Positions 34,435 through 43,582 of a stretch of 64,000 nucleotides of DNA are shown here, one piece after another. Each line of letters starts with the position of its first letter. Positions within the stretch are counted from its first letter, which is position 1. Made by a program: the position numbers and the translations under genes. Source of the stretch: Urbifossiella limnaea (GTDB lineage Bacteria > Planctomycetota > Planctomycetia > Gemmatales > Gemmataceae); assembly GCF_007747215.1 (NCBI RefSeq), contig NZ_CP036273.1, forward strand, positions 3,580,322 to 3,644,321, in the 5' to 3' direction. The notes beneath the pieces were generated by a model. That model did no database searches and was not told the DNA's origin. It was given only the letters and a program-made list of their open reading frames with translations.

Positions 34435-35204
34435 TGCCCCCGCCCACCGCCGTCGACCCGCTGAGCCTGGTCGTGCCGGTGTACAACGAGGCGGCCAACT
34501 TCCCGAACCTGCTGCGGGAGGTGGAGGCGCACGTCCCGCAGCCGTTCACGCTCACCGTCGTCTACGACTTCGACGCCGACACCACCGTGCCCGTGGCGCG
34601 GGAGTTCGCGCAGACCCGGCCGTGGCTGCGGCTCGTGAAGAACCGCCACAAGGGCGTCGTCGGCGCGCTCCGCACCGGCTTCGAGGTGGTGGCCCGCGGC
34701 CCGGTTCTCGTCGTCATGGCCGACCTGTCCGACGACCTGCGCGACGTGCCGCGGATGCTGGACCTGTACCGCGGCGGCGCGAGCGTGGTGTGCCCGAGCC
34801 GCTACTGCCCCGGCGGGAAGCAACTCGGCGGCCCGTGGCTGAAGCGGACGATGAGCCGCGCCGCGGGGCTGAGCCTCCACCTGCTGGTGAACTTCCCGAC
34901 GCGCGACGCCACCAACAATTTCCGCCTGTACGACGCGGCCCTCGTCAACGACCTGGGCGTCGAGAGCGTCGGCGGGTTCGAGCTGGCGCTGGAACTGACC
35001 GCGAAGGCGTTCCGCCGCGGCGCGCGGATCGCCGAGCTGCCGACGACGTGGCGCGACCGGGTGGCCGGCGAGTCGCGGTTCAACCTGAAGAAGTGGCTGC
35101 CGAAGTACGGCTACTGGTACGGCTACGCGCTGCTGGCCGGGGCCGAGCGGGCGCTGGGGTTGCTGCCGGGAGTCGGCGTGGGGCCGGTCTCCAGCCGGCC
35201 GTAG
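34434..35204 (+). CDS. Family 2 glycosyltransferase
   Basis: A 256-residue GT-A fold enzyme. SLVVPVYNEAANFPNLLREVE is the N-terminal nucleotide-binding strand. VLVVMADLSDD supplies the DxD-like acidic motif (ADLSDD), and the acceptor-side segment includes FELALELTAKAFRRGARIAELP and TTWRDRVAGESRFNL. It is DPM/polyprenol-phosphate glycosyltransferase-like without a membrane domain. It overlaps the epimerase gene by one base. It probably adds a sugar to polyprenyl phosphate or a growing polysaccharide. Confidence 0.9.
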   Translation: MPPPTAVDPLSLVVPVYNEAANFPNLLREVEAHVPQPFTLTVVYDFDADTTVPVAREFAQTRPWLRLVKNRHKGVVGALRTGFEVVARGPVLVVMADLSDDLRDVPRMLDLYRGGASVVCPSRYCPGGKQLGGPWLKRTMSRAAGLSLHLLVNFPTRDATNNFRLYDAALVNDLGVESVGGFELALELTAKAFRRGARIAELPTTWRDRVAGESRFNLKKWLPKYGYWYGYALLAGAERALGLLPGVGVGPVSSRP

Positions 35205-35260
35205 TTCGGCAGGCGTTCGGCCGGACGGAGCCCGGCCCCTCGCCAGCGGCGGAGGTCACC

Positions 35261-37012
35261 TTGCTCGCCACCCGGTTGCGGTCGCTCGCCCCGCGCCTCG
35301 TCTTCTCGCCGCCCCCACGCCCGGTCGCGGCCTGGTTCGTCCCGCTCGCCGCCGTCGGCTGCCTCGTCGCACTCGTCGCGTTCGTGGCGACGTACAGCTC
35401 CCGGACGCCGTTCCACGACGAGTACGCGTACTTCCATTACCTGTTCGGTTGCGCCACAGCGGCCGACTACTGGGCCCAGCACAACGAGCACCGCATCCCG
35501 CTGCCGCGAGTGCTGTACGTCGCCGCGGTGACGCTCGCCGGCACCGACTTCCGCGCCCCTCTGGCCCTCAACGTCGTGCTACTCGCCGCCGCGACGGCCG
35601 CCGTGATGACGGCGCTGCGCGCGCGCCGCGGGCGGTTCGCGGTCAGCGACGTCGCCGTGCCGCTACTCCTCCTCGGCACGCAACACTTCGACAACCTGCT
35701 GTGGGGCTTTCAGGTCCAGTTCGTCCTCTCGACGGCCCTCGTGCTGGCGGCGCTGACGCTGGTCGCGTGGCCGGGGTCGATCGTCTCACCGGGGCGGTTC
35801 ATCGCCCTCGCCGCGGTCGCCGCCGCGCTGCCGCTGTGCGGGGCGAACGGGGCGCCGCCTGGGGTCGCGCTGGCCGGTCTGCTCGTCGTCGTCGGCGCCC
35901 GGAACATCGGCTCTGCTCGCGCGGCGGCGGGCATCGCTATCGTCGGCGGGATCGCCGCGGCGGGAGTCGTGGTCGCCACGTTCGTCGGGCTGAATCGGGT
36001 TCCGCGGCCGGCCGGGAGCGTCGGGGCGTTCCTCTCCGGGCTGGTGAACCTGCCGGGGTTCGGGTTCGGCGCCGCGGCGTACCTGCCGCACGGCGAGGCG
36101 TACGAGGGCGTCACCGCCGCCGGCGTGCTGACGACGGTGTTTCTCCTCGCCACCGCCGTGATGCTGTTCCGCGTCGTGCGGGCGGCGCCGGCGGAGCGCG
36201 ACCGGGCGCTGGCCCTGCTCGCGCTCCTGGCGGGGATCGCCGGGCTGGCGGTCGGCATCAGTTACGGCCGCAGCGGCCACCCGCGCGGCGTGTTCGCCGC
36301 GCGCTACGTCACCCTCTTTACCCCCGGCCTCGTCGCCGCCTATTTCGCCTGGGTGTGGTACGGCCGCATGAGGTTCATCCCCGCCGCCGTTGCCGTAGTT
36401 GCCGCAGCCCTCGCGATTCCGAACGCCCGGTTCGCAGCCGGCGTCGCCGAGTTCCACTCCGCCCGGCTGAAGCGCGTCGAGCACGAGGCGAAGATCGGGC
36501 TCCCCGTCGGCATCGTCGCCGACCGCAACCCGTGGCTCTTTCCCGGCGAGCCGGACGGGCGGCGCGTCTGGCTCGACACGCTCCGCACGCACCGGGTGCC
36601 ACCGTTCGACGGCCTCACGCCCGACGCCGCGCTGACGGTCGAGGCGGTGCCCGTCCGGGTGGCGCGCGTCGACGGGGTGACCGGCGACGCCGCCGGCTAC
36701 CGCGTGACCGGCCAGCGCGGCGGCGTGGTGTTCCAACTCCCCACCCGACGGCACGTCTACGCGGTGCGGCTGACCTACGTCGCCGAGCGGCCGGGCGGGA
36801 CGTTCGCGCGGAGCGTCGTGAGCTGGGACCGGGACGGCCGCATCCCCCCGGCCCCCGGCTACGGGATCGTGGACGCGCTCGACCTTCACCCCGGCTCGGC
36901 CCCGTCGATCGTGCTCATCGACCGCGAGACGGACGTCCTCCGGCTCGACCTGTTCGAGCCCGGCACGACCTTCCGCGTGGACGCGATCGAACTGCTGTCC
37001 CGCCCACGGTGA
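35261..37012 (+). CDS. Polytopic membrane protein, possible GT-C-like glycosyltransferase
   Basis: A 583-residue protein with about 10-11 membrane segments and a C-terminal soluble domain (from about residue 430). The TTG start follows GGAGG by five bases; the upstream frame is antisense-like sequence. DEYAYFHYLFGC near residue 50 places an acidic pair after the first helix, as in GT-C family enzymes, and the C-terminal domain is beta-rich. It lies between a GT2 and a methyltransferase gene, so a role in polysaccharide transfer or modification is inferred, not shown. Confidence 0.72.
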   Translation: MLATRLRSLAPRLVFSPPPRPVAAWFVPLAAVGCLVALVAFVATYSSRTPFHDEYAYFHYLFGCATAADYWAQHNEHRIPLPRVLYVAAVTLAGTDFRAPLALNVVLLAAATAAVMTALRARRGRFAVSDVAVPLLLLGTQHFDNLLWGFQVQFVLSTALVLAALTLVAWPGSIVSPGRFIALAAVAAALPLCGANGAPPGVALAGLLVVVGARNIGSARAAAGIAIVGGIAAAGVVVATFVGLNRVPRPAGSVGAFLSGLVNLPGFGFGAAAYLPHGEAYEGVTAAGVLTTVFLLATAVMLFRVVRAAPAERDRALALLALLAGIAGLAVGISYGRSGHPRGVFAARYVTLFTPGLVAAYFAWVWYGRMRFIPAAVAVVAAALAIPNARFAAGVAEFHSARLKRVEHEAKIGLPVGIVADRNPWLFPGEPDGRRVWLDTLRTHRVPPFDGLTPDAALTVEAVPVRVARVDGVTGDAAGYRVTGQRGGVVFQLPTRRHVYAVRLTYVAERPGGTFARSVVSWDRDGRIPPAPGYGIVDALDLHPGSAPSIVLIDRETDVLRLDLFEPGTTFRVDAIELLSRPR

Positions 37013-37078
37013 ACGTTCGGATTGACACCGCGGCGGCCCGGAAGGTACTCCACACGGGTCCGTACCCGAGGCCGTTCC

Positions 37079-38158
37079 ATGCGCCAACTCCTCCGCTCCA
37101 CGCCGGTCGGCCGTCTGTTGCGTCGCGTGCGTTGGGCGCTGGCCGCCTCGGCCGAGCCGGTCGGCGTCGGCCGGCTGTCGCTCCGGCTCGCCCGCGGGGT
37201 GGCCGAAACCGGCGTGCCCGGCGAGTGGGTGGTCCGGCTGGAGAACCACTCGCGCCGGTCGTGGCCGCGTTCCGGACCGGGCGCGGTCGCACTGCGGCAC
37301 CAGTGGGTGGGGCTGACCGAGAAGCCGGCCGGCCCGGCGGTGACGACCGCGCTGCCGGCGACCCTCTTGCCCGGTGACTGGGCCGACGTCCCGGTCGCCG
37401 TCACGCCCCCCGCCGCGCCGGGCGACTACACACTCACCTGGGACGTGACTGCAGGCGGGAGCCCCGTCGCCGACGGGCCGACCGAATCGGCCGCCGTCCA
37501 CGTCGCCTTCGCGCGCGCCACCGACATCGACTACCACCACGTCTTTCGCACCGCCGACCTGGAAACGAACTCGTGGTGGGTGGTGGGCGCCTACCACTCG
37601 CGCGAGGAGTACGCCCGGTCCAGCGCGGCGCGGCGCGGCATGCTGGTCGAGCAGGGGCTGACGCCCGACTCCCGGGTGCTGGACGTCGGCTGCGGCACCG
37701 GCCAGATGGCGATGGCGCTGGAGGGCTACCTGTCCGACCGCGGGGCGTACTACGGCACGGACATCGGCCGGGAGGCGGTCGAGTTCTGCCGCCGCACCTA
37801 CCGCCGGCCGAACTTCCACTTCGACGTCGGCGGCATGACCACGGTGCCGTTCCCGACCGCCGCCGGCCCGTTCGACCTGGCGATCTTCTTCAGCGTCTTC
37901 ACCCACACGTTCGTGGACGAGTCGGCCCTCCTGCTGGCCGAGTGCGCCCGCCTGCTGGGGCCGCGGGGGGCGGTGATCGCGGACGTGATCGTGTCGCCGC
38001 TGGTCGCCCGCGGCGCCGGCCACCGCGGCGAGATGCGCGTCAACCGCGACCACTTCCTGCGCGTGGCCGAGGCCGTCGGGTTCCGGCCGAAGCTCATCGC
38101 CGTGTTCCCGTGGGCGGCGGACGCCGAGCGGCTGATGCTCCGCCTCGACCGCTGCTGA
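37079..38158 (+). CDS. SAM-dependent methyltransferase with N-terminal Ig-like domain
   Basis: A 359-residue protein. Residues about 45-140 form a beta-sandwich with W...HQW...LP...LLPGDW...APGDYTLTWDV spacing, a domain often attached to polysaccharide-modifying enzymes. The C-terminal part is a class I methyltransferase: VLDVGCGTGQMAMALEG (SAM site, near 205), YYGTDIGREAVEF, FDLAIFFSVFTHT. The ATG at 37079 is preferred over one 19 codons upstream. Last gene of the polysaccharide group; it may methylate a sugar. Confidence 0.85.
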   Translation: MRQLLRSTPVGRLLRRVRWALAASAEPVGVGRLSLRLARGVAETGVPGEWVVRLENHSRRSWPRSGPGAVALRHQWVGLTEKPAGPAVTTALPATLLPGDWADVPVAVTPPAAPGDYTLTWDVTAGGSPVADGPTESAAVHVAFARATDIDYHHVFRTADLETNSWWVVGAYHSREEYARSSAARRGMLVEQGLTPDSRVLDVGCGTGQMAMALEGYLSDRGAYYGTDIGREAVEFCRRTYRRPNFHFDVGGMTTVPFPTAAGPFDLAIFFSVFTHTFVDESALLLAECARLLGPRGAVIADVIVSPLVARGAGHRGEMRVNRDHFLRVAEAVGFRPKLIAVFPWAADAERLMLRLDRC

Positions 38159-38189
38159 CACGAGCCGGTCGAATCCGTTGAATAGGGGC

Positions 38190-38960
38190 ATGCGGATTCT
38201 GCTGACCAACGACGACGGCATCTACGCCCCCGGCCTGCGGGCGTTGCGGAACGAGTTGAAGCACCTCGGCGACGTGACCGTCGTCGCCCCCGCCACCGAG
38301 CAGAGCGCCGCCGGGCACTCGGTCACGCTCCTCAACCCGCTCCTCGTCAGTGAGGTGTTCGAGGACGACGGCACCACCTTCATCGGCTGGGCGGTCGAGG
38401 GCCGCCCCGCCGACTGCGTCAAGCTCGCGCTGCTGGAGCTGCTGCCGGACCCGCCGGACGTGATCATTTCGGGCATGAACGCCGGCTCGAACGCCGGCAT
38501 CAACGTGCTCTACTCCGGCACCGTGGCCGCGGCCGTGGAGGGGGCGTTCTTCCGCCGCACGGCCATCGCCGTGTCGCTGGAGTACGACAAGAAGATTGAA
38601 GACTTCGCCGGCGGCGCCCGCCTCGCCCGCCGCGTCATCGAGCAGATTCTGGCGCGGAACCCCGCCGCCGGCAGCTTGTTCAACGTGAACCTGCCGGTGC
38701 TGGAGCGCGGCCCGGTGCGCGGCATCAAGGTGCTGCCGCAGAACGTCTCGCCGTACCAGGAGAAGTTCGACCGCCGGGTGAACCCGCGCGGCCGCACCTA
38801 CTTCTGGGCCGACCCCGAGTTCCGCTGCGCCGACCCGCACCCCGACACCGACGTGACGGCCCTGGCCGAGGGGTACGTCACGGTGACGCCGCTGAAGTTC
38901 GACCTGACCGACCACGCCCGCCTCGCCGAGCTGCAAGGGTGGGGGTTGGAACTGACGTGA
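38190..38960 (+). CDS. surE: 5'/3'-nucleotidase SurE
   Basis: A 256-residue metal-dependent phosphatase of nucleoside monophosphates. MRILLTNDDGIYAPG supplies the metal Asp pair (Asp8, Asp9), VVAPATEQSAAGHSVTL and ISGMNAGSNAGINVLYSGTV supply the Ser and Asn ligands. Length is normal. The start at MRILL is the family's usual N-terminus; the in-frame ATG four codons upstream is less likely. It lies 31 bases after the methyltransferase gene. Confidence 0.95.
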   Translation: MRILLTNDDGIYAPGLRALRNELKHLGDVTVVAPATEQSAAGHSVTLLNPLLVSEVFEDDGTTFIGWAVEGRPADCVKLALLELLPDPPDVIISGMNAGSNAGINVLYSGTVAAAVEGAFFRRTAIAVSLEYDKKIEDFAGGARLARRVIEQILARNPAAGSLFNVNLPVLERGPVRGIKVLPQNVSPYQEKFDRRVNPRGRTYFWADPEFRCADPHPDTDVTALAEGYVTVTPLKFDLTDHARLAELQGWGLELT

Positions 38961-38965
38961 TTGGT

Positions 38966-39017
38966 TCCGCCGCTTGCGGCTTAGCGGCGTCGACGCCGCT
39001 AAGCCGCATGCGGCGGA
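38966..39017. repeat. Intergenic palindromic repeat, copy 2
   Basis: A 52-base palindrome with a single mismatch, centred on GTCGAC. It follows the surE stop by five bases and ends 17 bases before the sulfatase start. Its opening TGGTTCCGCCGCTTGCGGC matches that of the repeat at 4816. It could terminate surE. Confidence 0.65.
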
Positions 39018-39034
39018 CCGAGGGAGCCCTTCCC

Positions 39035-40369
39035 ATGTCCCGCGCCCTCCTCGCTCTCCTCCTCGCCGCTTCCCCCGTCGCGGCGGCCCCGAACCTCGTC
39101 TTCATCTGCTCCGACGACCAGCGCGCCGACACGATCGCCGCCCTCGGCAACCGCCACATCCGCACGCCCGCCCTCGACCGCATGGCGCGCGACGGCGTCG
39201 CCTTCACGAACGCCTACTGCATGGGCTCGACGCAGCCCGCCGTGTGCGTGCCGAGCCGGGCCATGTTCCTGACCGGCCGCTCGCTGTTCCGCGTGAACGA
39301 CCAGCTCCGCGACCTGCCGACGTGGCCCGAGACGTTCCGCCGCGCGGGCTACCACACCTTCGGCGTCGGCAAGTGGCACAACGGGACAGCGAGCTACGCC
39401 CGCAGCTTCGACGCCGGCGGCCCCGTGTTCTTCGGCGGCATGAGCGACCAGAACAAGGTGCCGGCACACCCGTTCGACCCGAGCGGCGCCTATCCAAAGA
39501 CGAACCTCCGCACCGACGGCGGCTACTCGACCACGCAGTTCGGCGACGCGGCGGTCCGCTTCCTGACCGACTACCGCGGCAACAAGCCGTTCTTCCTGTA
39601 CCTGACGCTGACGAGCCCGCACGACCCGCGGACGCCGCCTGCCGGCTGGGAGGCACGCTACGACCCGGCGACGCTGCCGCTGCCGCGGAACTTCCTGGGA
39701 CGCCACCCGTTCGACAACGGCGAGCTGAAGATCCGCGACGAGGCGCTGCTCGGGTGGCCGCGCAGCGAGCCCGACGTGCGCCGCGAGCTGGCCGCGTACT
39801 ACGCCATGATCGAGTCCGTCGACGCGCAAGTGGGGCGCGTTTACGAGGCGCTGGAGCGCCGCGGCTGCCTGCGGAACACAATCGTGATCTTCGCCAGCGA
39901 CCACGGGCTGGCCCTCGGCTCGCACGGCCTGTTGGGGAAGCAGAACCTCTACGAGCACAGCACGAAGGCGCCGCTGCTGATGACCGGCCCCGGCATCCCC
40001 GCCGGCAGTCGGTCGGCGGCGTTCGTGTACCTGTTCGATCTGTTCCCGACCGCGTGCGAGTGGTTCGGCGTTGCGCCACCCGCCGGCGTGGACGGGCGCA
40101 GCCTCACGGGTGTGATTGCCGGTCGACAGGTGGGCGTGCGAGAAGTAGTGTTCGGCGCGTACCGCGACGTACAGCGCAGCGTGCGCACGGAACGCTGGAA
40201 GTTGATCCGCTACCCGAAGATCGGCCGCACGCAGCTCTTCGACCTGCACGCTGACCCAGACGAGCTACGTGACCTGAGCACCGACCCGGCCCACGCCGCG
40301 GCGCTCCGGGAGATGACGGACCGGCTGAGTGCTGAGCAACGTGCCTGGGCCGACCCGTTGCTCAAGTGA
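39035..40369 (+). CDS. Secreted sulfatase (type I, formylglycine)
   Basis: A 444-residue enzyme with a signal peptide (MSRALLALLLAASPVAA). NLVFICSDDQRADTIAALG carries the calcium-binding Asp pair. Cys71 in AVCVPSRAMFLTG is the residue converted to formylglycine. GVGKWHNG, FLYLTLTSPHDPRTPP and IVIFASDHGLALGSHGL complete the active site. It resembles iduronate-2-sulfatase/choline-sulfatase-type proteins that release sulfate from polysaccharides. It should be exported and needs a formylglycine-generating enzyme or anaerobic maturase encoded elsewhere. Confidence 0.92.
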   Translation: MSRALLALLLAASPVAAAPNLVFICSDDQRADTIAALGNRHIRTPALDRMARDGVAFTNAYCMGSTQPAVCVPSRAMFLTGRSLFRVNDQLRDLPTWPETFRRAGYHTFGVGKWHNGTASYARSFDAGGPVFFGGMSDQNKVPAHPFDPSGAYPKTNLRTDGGYSTTQFGDAAVRFLTDYRGNKPFFLYLTLTSPHDPRTPPAGWEARYDPATLPLPRNFLGRHPFDNGELKIRDEALLGWPRSEPDVRRELAAYYAMIESVDAQVGRVYEALERRGCLRNTIVIFASDHGLALGSHGLLGKQNLYEHSTKAPLLMTGPGIPAGSRSAAFVYLFDLFPTACEWFGVAPPAGVDGRSLTGVIAGRQVGVREVVFGAYRDVQRSVRTERWKLIRYPKIGRTQLFDLHADPDELRDLSTDPAHAAALREMTDRLSAEQRAWADPLLK

Positions 40370-40528
40370 CTGCGGCGGAACCCGATTCGAATGAGGGTTT
40401 TACGCCGAACGTCGTGGCCGGAGCTGGAACGAACCAACTTTTTTATGAGTCGGTGACATGGTTCCGGGAATCGACCCCCCTCGGCCGGAAACATTGATTT
40501 CGATCCGACCGTCACGGGTGACCTCCAC

Positions 40529-40557
40529 TTGTCCACCGCCCGGGTGGCCCGTATAGT
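40529..40557 (+). promoter_or_regulatory. Predicted strong sigma70-type promoter of the TPR/alpha-CTD gene
   Basis: -35 TTGTCC (40529-40534) and -10 TATAGT (40552-40557) are 17 bases apart. The predicted start is about 32 bases before the GTG at 40596, which supports that start codon. Confidence 0.65.
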
Positions 40558-40595
40558 TCCTCCCTTCGGCACGCACGTTACCGGCCGGCCCTCGC

Positions 40596-41984
40596 GTGAA
40601 GCCGACACGCGGCAAGGCCCGGCCCGATCCCGTGGGGTTGTACGTGACGGAACAACTCATCGACCTGCGCGCCCTGTTGGTTGAGCGCGAGGACTTCGAG
40701 GGCGGCATGGTGTCCAAGCTCCGCGAGGGGCTGGCCCAGGGCGGCCGTCAGGTCCAGCACCTCCGCGAGGTGGTGGACATCCTGAACAAGCGGCTCGCAG
40801 TCGCCGCCCCGCCGCAGCAGAAGAAGATTCACCTGAAGCTGGGCGTGGCCCACTACTTCCTCGGGTACATGACCGCCGCCGTGGAGCACCTCCAGAAGTC
40901 GGAGGGGCCGCTGGCCGCGTTCTACCTCGGGCAGGCGCACGTGGCCCGGCACGAGTACGCCGAGGCGCTCGCCGCCTTCGAGCGGGCCGAGAAGACGGGG
41001 TATTCCGCGCAGCAGGTGCAGCTGCAGAAGGCCGGCGCCCTGCGGCTCCAGGGCGAGACCGGCGCCGCCAAGGCGATCCTGGTGAAGCTGAAGGACGCGG
41101 CGGCGCACAACGCCGAGTACTACCACCAGGAGGGCGGCGTCGCCGAGGCCGAGGGCGACGTGCCGCGGGCCGCGAAGATGTACGAGCGGTCGGTGGAGCT
41201 GGAGCCGCGCCACGCCGGCGCCCTGTTCCGCCTCGGCTTCCTGAACGACCTACAAGGGAACGACGGCGAGGCGATCGGCTACTACGAGCGGTGCCTGAAG
41301 TACCCGCCGATCGGCAAGGGCGTGCTGTACAACCTCGGCGTCCTGTACGAGGACAACGACCTCTACGACAAGGCCGCCGACTGCTACCGCCGGCTGGCGA
41401 AGGCCGACCCGACCGACGAGCGGGCCAAGCTGTTCGTGAAGGACGCCGAGGCGTCGCTGACGCAGGGCTACGACCCGGGCGAGGAGCAGATGTCGGTGCA
41501 GTTCCGGCAGGTGCTGGAGGTGCCGATCACCGACTTCGAGTTGAGCGTCCGCAGCCGGAACTGCCTGAAGCGGATGAACCTCCGCACCCTGGGCGACCTG
41601 ACCCGCGTGACCGAGGCGCAGCTGCTGGCGAGCAAGAACTTCGGCGAGACGTCTCTGGACGAGATCAAGGCGGTGATGGTGGCGAAGGGGCTGCGGATCG
41701 GGCAGTCGCTGGAGCAGGGCGTGCAGTACGAGTTCCGCGGCCCGCGGCACCACCAGCAGAACCTGAGCCCCGAGGAGCAAGCGGTCCTGAGCAAGCCGGT
41801 GAGCGACCTGAACCTGTCGGTCCGCGCCCGCAAGTGTATGAACCGGCTGAACCTGACGACGCTCGGCGACCTGTGTCAGCGCACCGCCGACGAACTGCTG
41901 GAGGCGAAGAACTTCGGCCAGACGTCGCTGACCGAGGTACGAGAGAAGCTGCGGGGCTACAACCTCAAGCTCCGCGGGGACTGA
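40596..41984 (+). CDS. TPR protein with two RNA polymerase alpha-CTD-like helix-hairpin-helix domains
   Basis: A 462-residue soluble protein. Residues about 60-300 are TPR helices (AAFYLGQAHVARHEYAEALAAF; GALFRLGFLNDLQGNDGEAI). Two alpha-CTD-like domains follow. The first (about 309-372) reads FELSVRSRNCLKRMNLRTLG and KNFGETSLDEIKAVM. The second (about 401-462) reads LNLSVRARKCMNRLNLTTLG and KNFGQTSLTEVREKL. These match the DNA- and activator-binding domain of RpoA. The GTG start at 40596 lacks a clear ribosome-binding site, but the promoter fits; a GTG at 40642 is possible. A role in transcription is inferred only. It precedes tgt. Confidence 0.85.
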   Translation: MKPTRGKARPDPVGLYVTEQLIDLRALLVEREDFEGGMVSKLREGLAQGGRQVQHLREVVDILNKRLAVAAPPQQKKIHLKLGVAHYFLGYMTAAVEHLQKSEGPLAAFYLGQAHVARHEYAEALAAFERAEKTGYSAQQVQLQKAGALRLQGETGAAKAILVKLKDAAAHNAEYYHQEGGVAEAEGDVPRAAKMYERSVELEPRHAGALFRLGFLNDLQGNDGEAIGYYERCLKYPPIGKGVLYNLGVLYEDNDLYDKAADCYRRLAKADPTDERAKLFVKDAEASLTQGYDPGEEQMSVQFRQVLEVPITDFELSVRSRNCLKRMNLRTLGDLTRVTEAQLLASKNFGETSLDEIKAVMVAKGLRIGQSLEQGVQYEFRGPRHHQQNLSPEEQAVLSKPVSDLNLSVRARKCMNRLNLTTLGDLCQRTADELLEAKNFGQTSLTEVREKLRGYNLKLRGD

Positions 41985-41989
41985 GCATT

Positions 41990-42021
41990 TGAAAGCCCGG
42001 GGACGGCTGTCCCCGGGCTTT
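41990..42021 (+). terminator. Perfect 14-bp hairpin between the TPR gene and tgt
   Basis: GAAAGCCCGGGGAC and GTCCCCGGGCTTTC pair perfectly around a GGCT loop. No U-tract follows, and tgt starts nine bases later, so it may attenuate rather than fully stop transcription. Confidence 0.6.
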
Positions 42022-42029
42022 CACTCGTC

Positions 42030-43145
42030 ATGGCACTCACATTTACCGTTCAACACCGCGACGGCGCCGCCCGCGCCGGCGTCCTGACCTTGCCGCACGG
42101 CCGGGTCGAGACGCCGGTGTTCATGCCCGTCGGCACCCAGGCGACAGTTAAGGGGTTGACCCCGGACATGGTCCGCCGCGCGGGCGTGCAGATCATCCTC
42201 GGCAACACCTACCACCTCGCGCTACGCCCCGGCGACACCCTCGTCGCGGAGCTCGGCGGCCTCCACCGGTTCATGGCGTGGGACCGGCCGATCCTCACCG
42301 ACTCCGGCGGCTTCCAGGTGTTCAGCCTCGCCACGCAGGTGAAGATCACCGACCGCGGCGCCACCTTCCGCAGCCACATCGACGGCTCGCCGCTCGAACT
42401 CACGCCCGAGCGAGCCGTCGAGATTCAGCAGAACCTGGGTTCCGACATCGCCATGGTGCTGGACCAGTGCCCGCCCGGCGCCGCACCGGACGACGTGATC
42501 CGTACCGCCGTCCGCCGCTCGATCCTGTGGGCCGAGCGCTGCAAGACCCACCACACGCGGGCGGATCAGAGCCAGTTCGCCATCGTTCAGGGCGGCACGA
42601 ACTTGGCCCTGCGCGAGGAGTGCGCCCGCGAGCTAGTGGCGATGGACTTCCCCGGCTACGCCCTCGGCGGGTTCAGCGTCGGCGAGGGCCCGGAGGCGAT
42701 GCACGCGGCCCTGCCGGCGTGCGCGGTCCTGCTGCCGGACGCGAAGCCGCGCTACCTTATGGGCGTCGGCCGGCCCGAAGACTTGCTCGCCGGCGTCGCC
42801 GCGGGCATCGACATGTTCGACTGCGTGATGCCGACCCGCAACGGCCGAAACGCACTCGCCTTCACCGACGACGGCCCAATCCGCCTGCGAAACGCCAAGC
42901 ACAGGCGAGATACCGCCCCCGTCGAGTCCGGTTGCCCCTGCGACTGCTGCACGACGTTCAGCCGGGCGTACCTGCACCACCTGTTCGCGGCCGACGAGAT
43001 GCTCGGCCCGACGCTGCTGAGCCTGCACAACGTCTCGTACTACCTCCGGTTGATGGCTTCGGCCCGCGAGGCGATCCGCGGGGGGCGGTTCGAAGCGTTC
43101 CGAGCCGGGCGGCTTGCCCGGTGGGAGGGGCGGTCCATAGATTGA
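42030..43145 (+). CDS. tgt: Queuine tRNA-ribosyltransferase
   Basis: A 371-residue enzyme that exchanges guanine 34 of tRNA (Asp, Asn, His, Tyr) for the queuosine precursor. [11 protein letters not shown] carries Asp91, IVQGGTN the substrate loop, [18 protein letters not shown] the nucleophilic Asp264, and [18 protein letters not shown] the zinc ligands (three Cys and a His). Length and order are normal. It is followed by yajC and secDF, the common tgt-yajC-secD-secF arrangement. Confidence 0.97.
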   Translation: MALTFTVQHRDGAARAGVLTLPHGRVETPVFMPVGTQATVKGLTPDMVRRAGVQIILGNTYHLALRPGDTLVAELGGLHRFMAWDRPILTDSGGFQVFSLATQVKITDRGATFRSHIDGSPLELTPERAVEIQQNLGSDIAMVLDQCPPGAAPDDVIRTAVRRSILWAERCKTHHTRADQSQFAIVQGGTNLALREECARELVAMDFPGYALGGFSVGEGPEAMHAALPACAVLLPDAKPRYLMGVGRPEDLLAGVAAGIDMFDCVMPTRNGRNALAFTDDGPIRLRNAKHRRDTAPVESGCPCDCCTTFSRAYLHHLFAADEMLGPTLLSLHNVSYYLRLMASAREAIRGGRFEAFRAGRLARWEGRSID

Positions 43146-43180
43146 GGGTTCGGCTTACGCAGACCGGAGCGGTTTCCCGG

Positions 43181-43510
43181 ATGAGCAGCACCCTGTTCGC
43201 GCAGGCGGCCGGCGGCGAAGGCGCCCCGAACCCGTTCCTCCCGATGTTTATCGTCGGACTGATGGTCCTGTTCTGGGTGGTGGTCATCATCCCGGCCGGC
43301 CGCCGGCAGAAGAAGGAACAGGAGAAGATGCTCGCCGGCCTGAAGCGCGGCAGCAAGGTGCTGACGGGGTCGGGGATTGTCGGCACGGTCGTGACGCTCA
43401 AGGACGGGGACGACGAGATTGTCATCCGGTCCGAGGACGCCCGGCTGAGGGTGAAGCGGAGTGCGGTCCAGGCGGTGATCGGCACCGACGAGGCCGAGGC
43501 GGCGAAGTAG
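43181..43510 (+). CDS. yajC: Preprotein translocase subunit YajC
   Basis: A 109-residue inner-membrane protein with one helix (MFIVGLMVLFWVVVIIPAG) followed by RRQKKEQEKMLAGLKRGSKVLTGSGIVGTV, the YajC signature. It associates with SecDF to assist Sec export. Position between tgt and secDF supports the call. Confidence 0.95.
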   Translation: MSSTLFAQAAGGEGAPNPFLPMFIVGLMVLFWVVVIIPAGRRQKKEQEKMLAGLKRGSKVLTGSGIVGTVVTLKDGDDEIVIRSEDARLRVKRSAVQAVIGTDEAEAAK

Positions 43511-43582
43511 CCGGTCGAACCAGGGTCTTACGAACGGCGGACGCCGGACGCACCGGGCCGCCCTCACGTGGTAGCGGACGCC

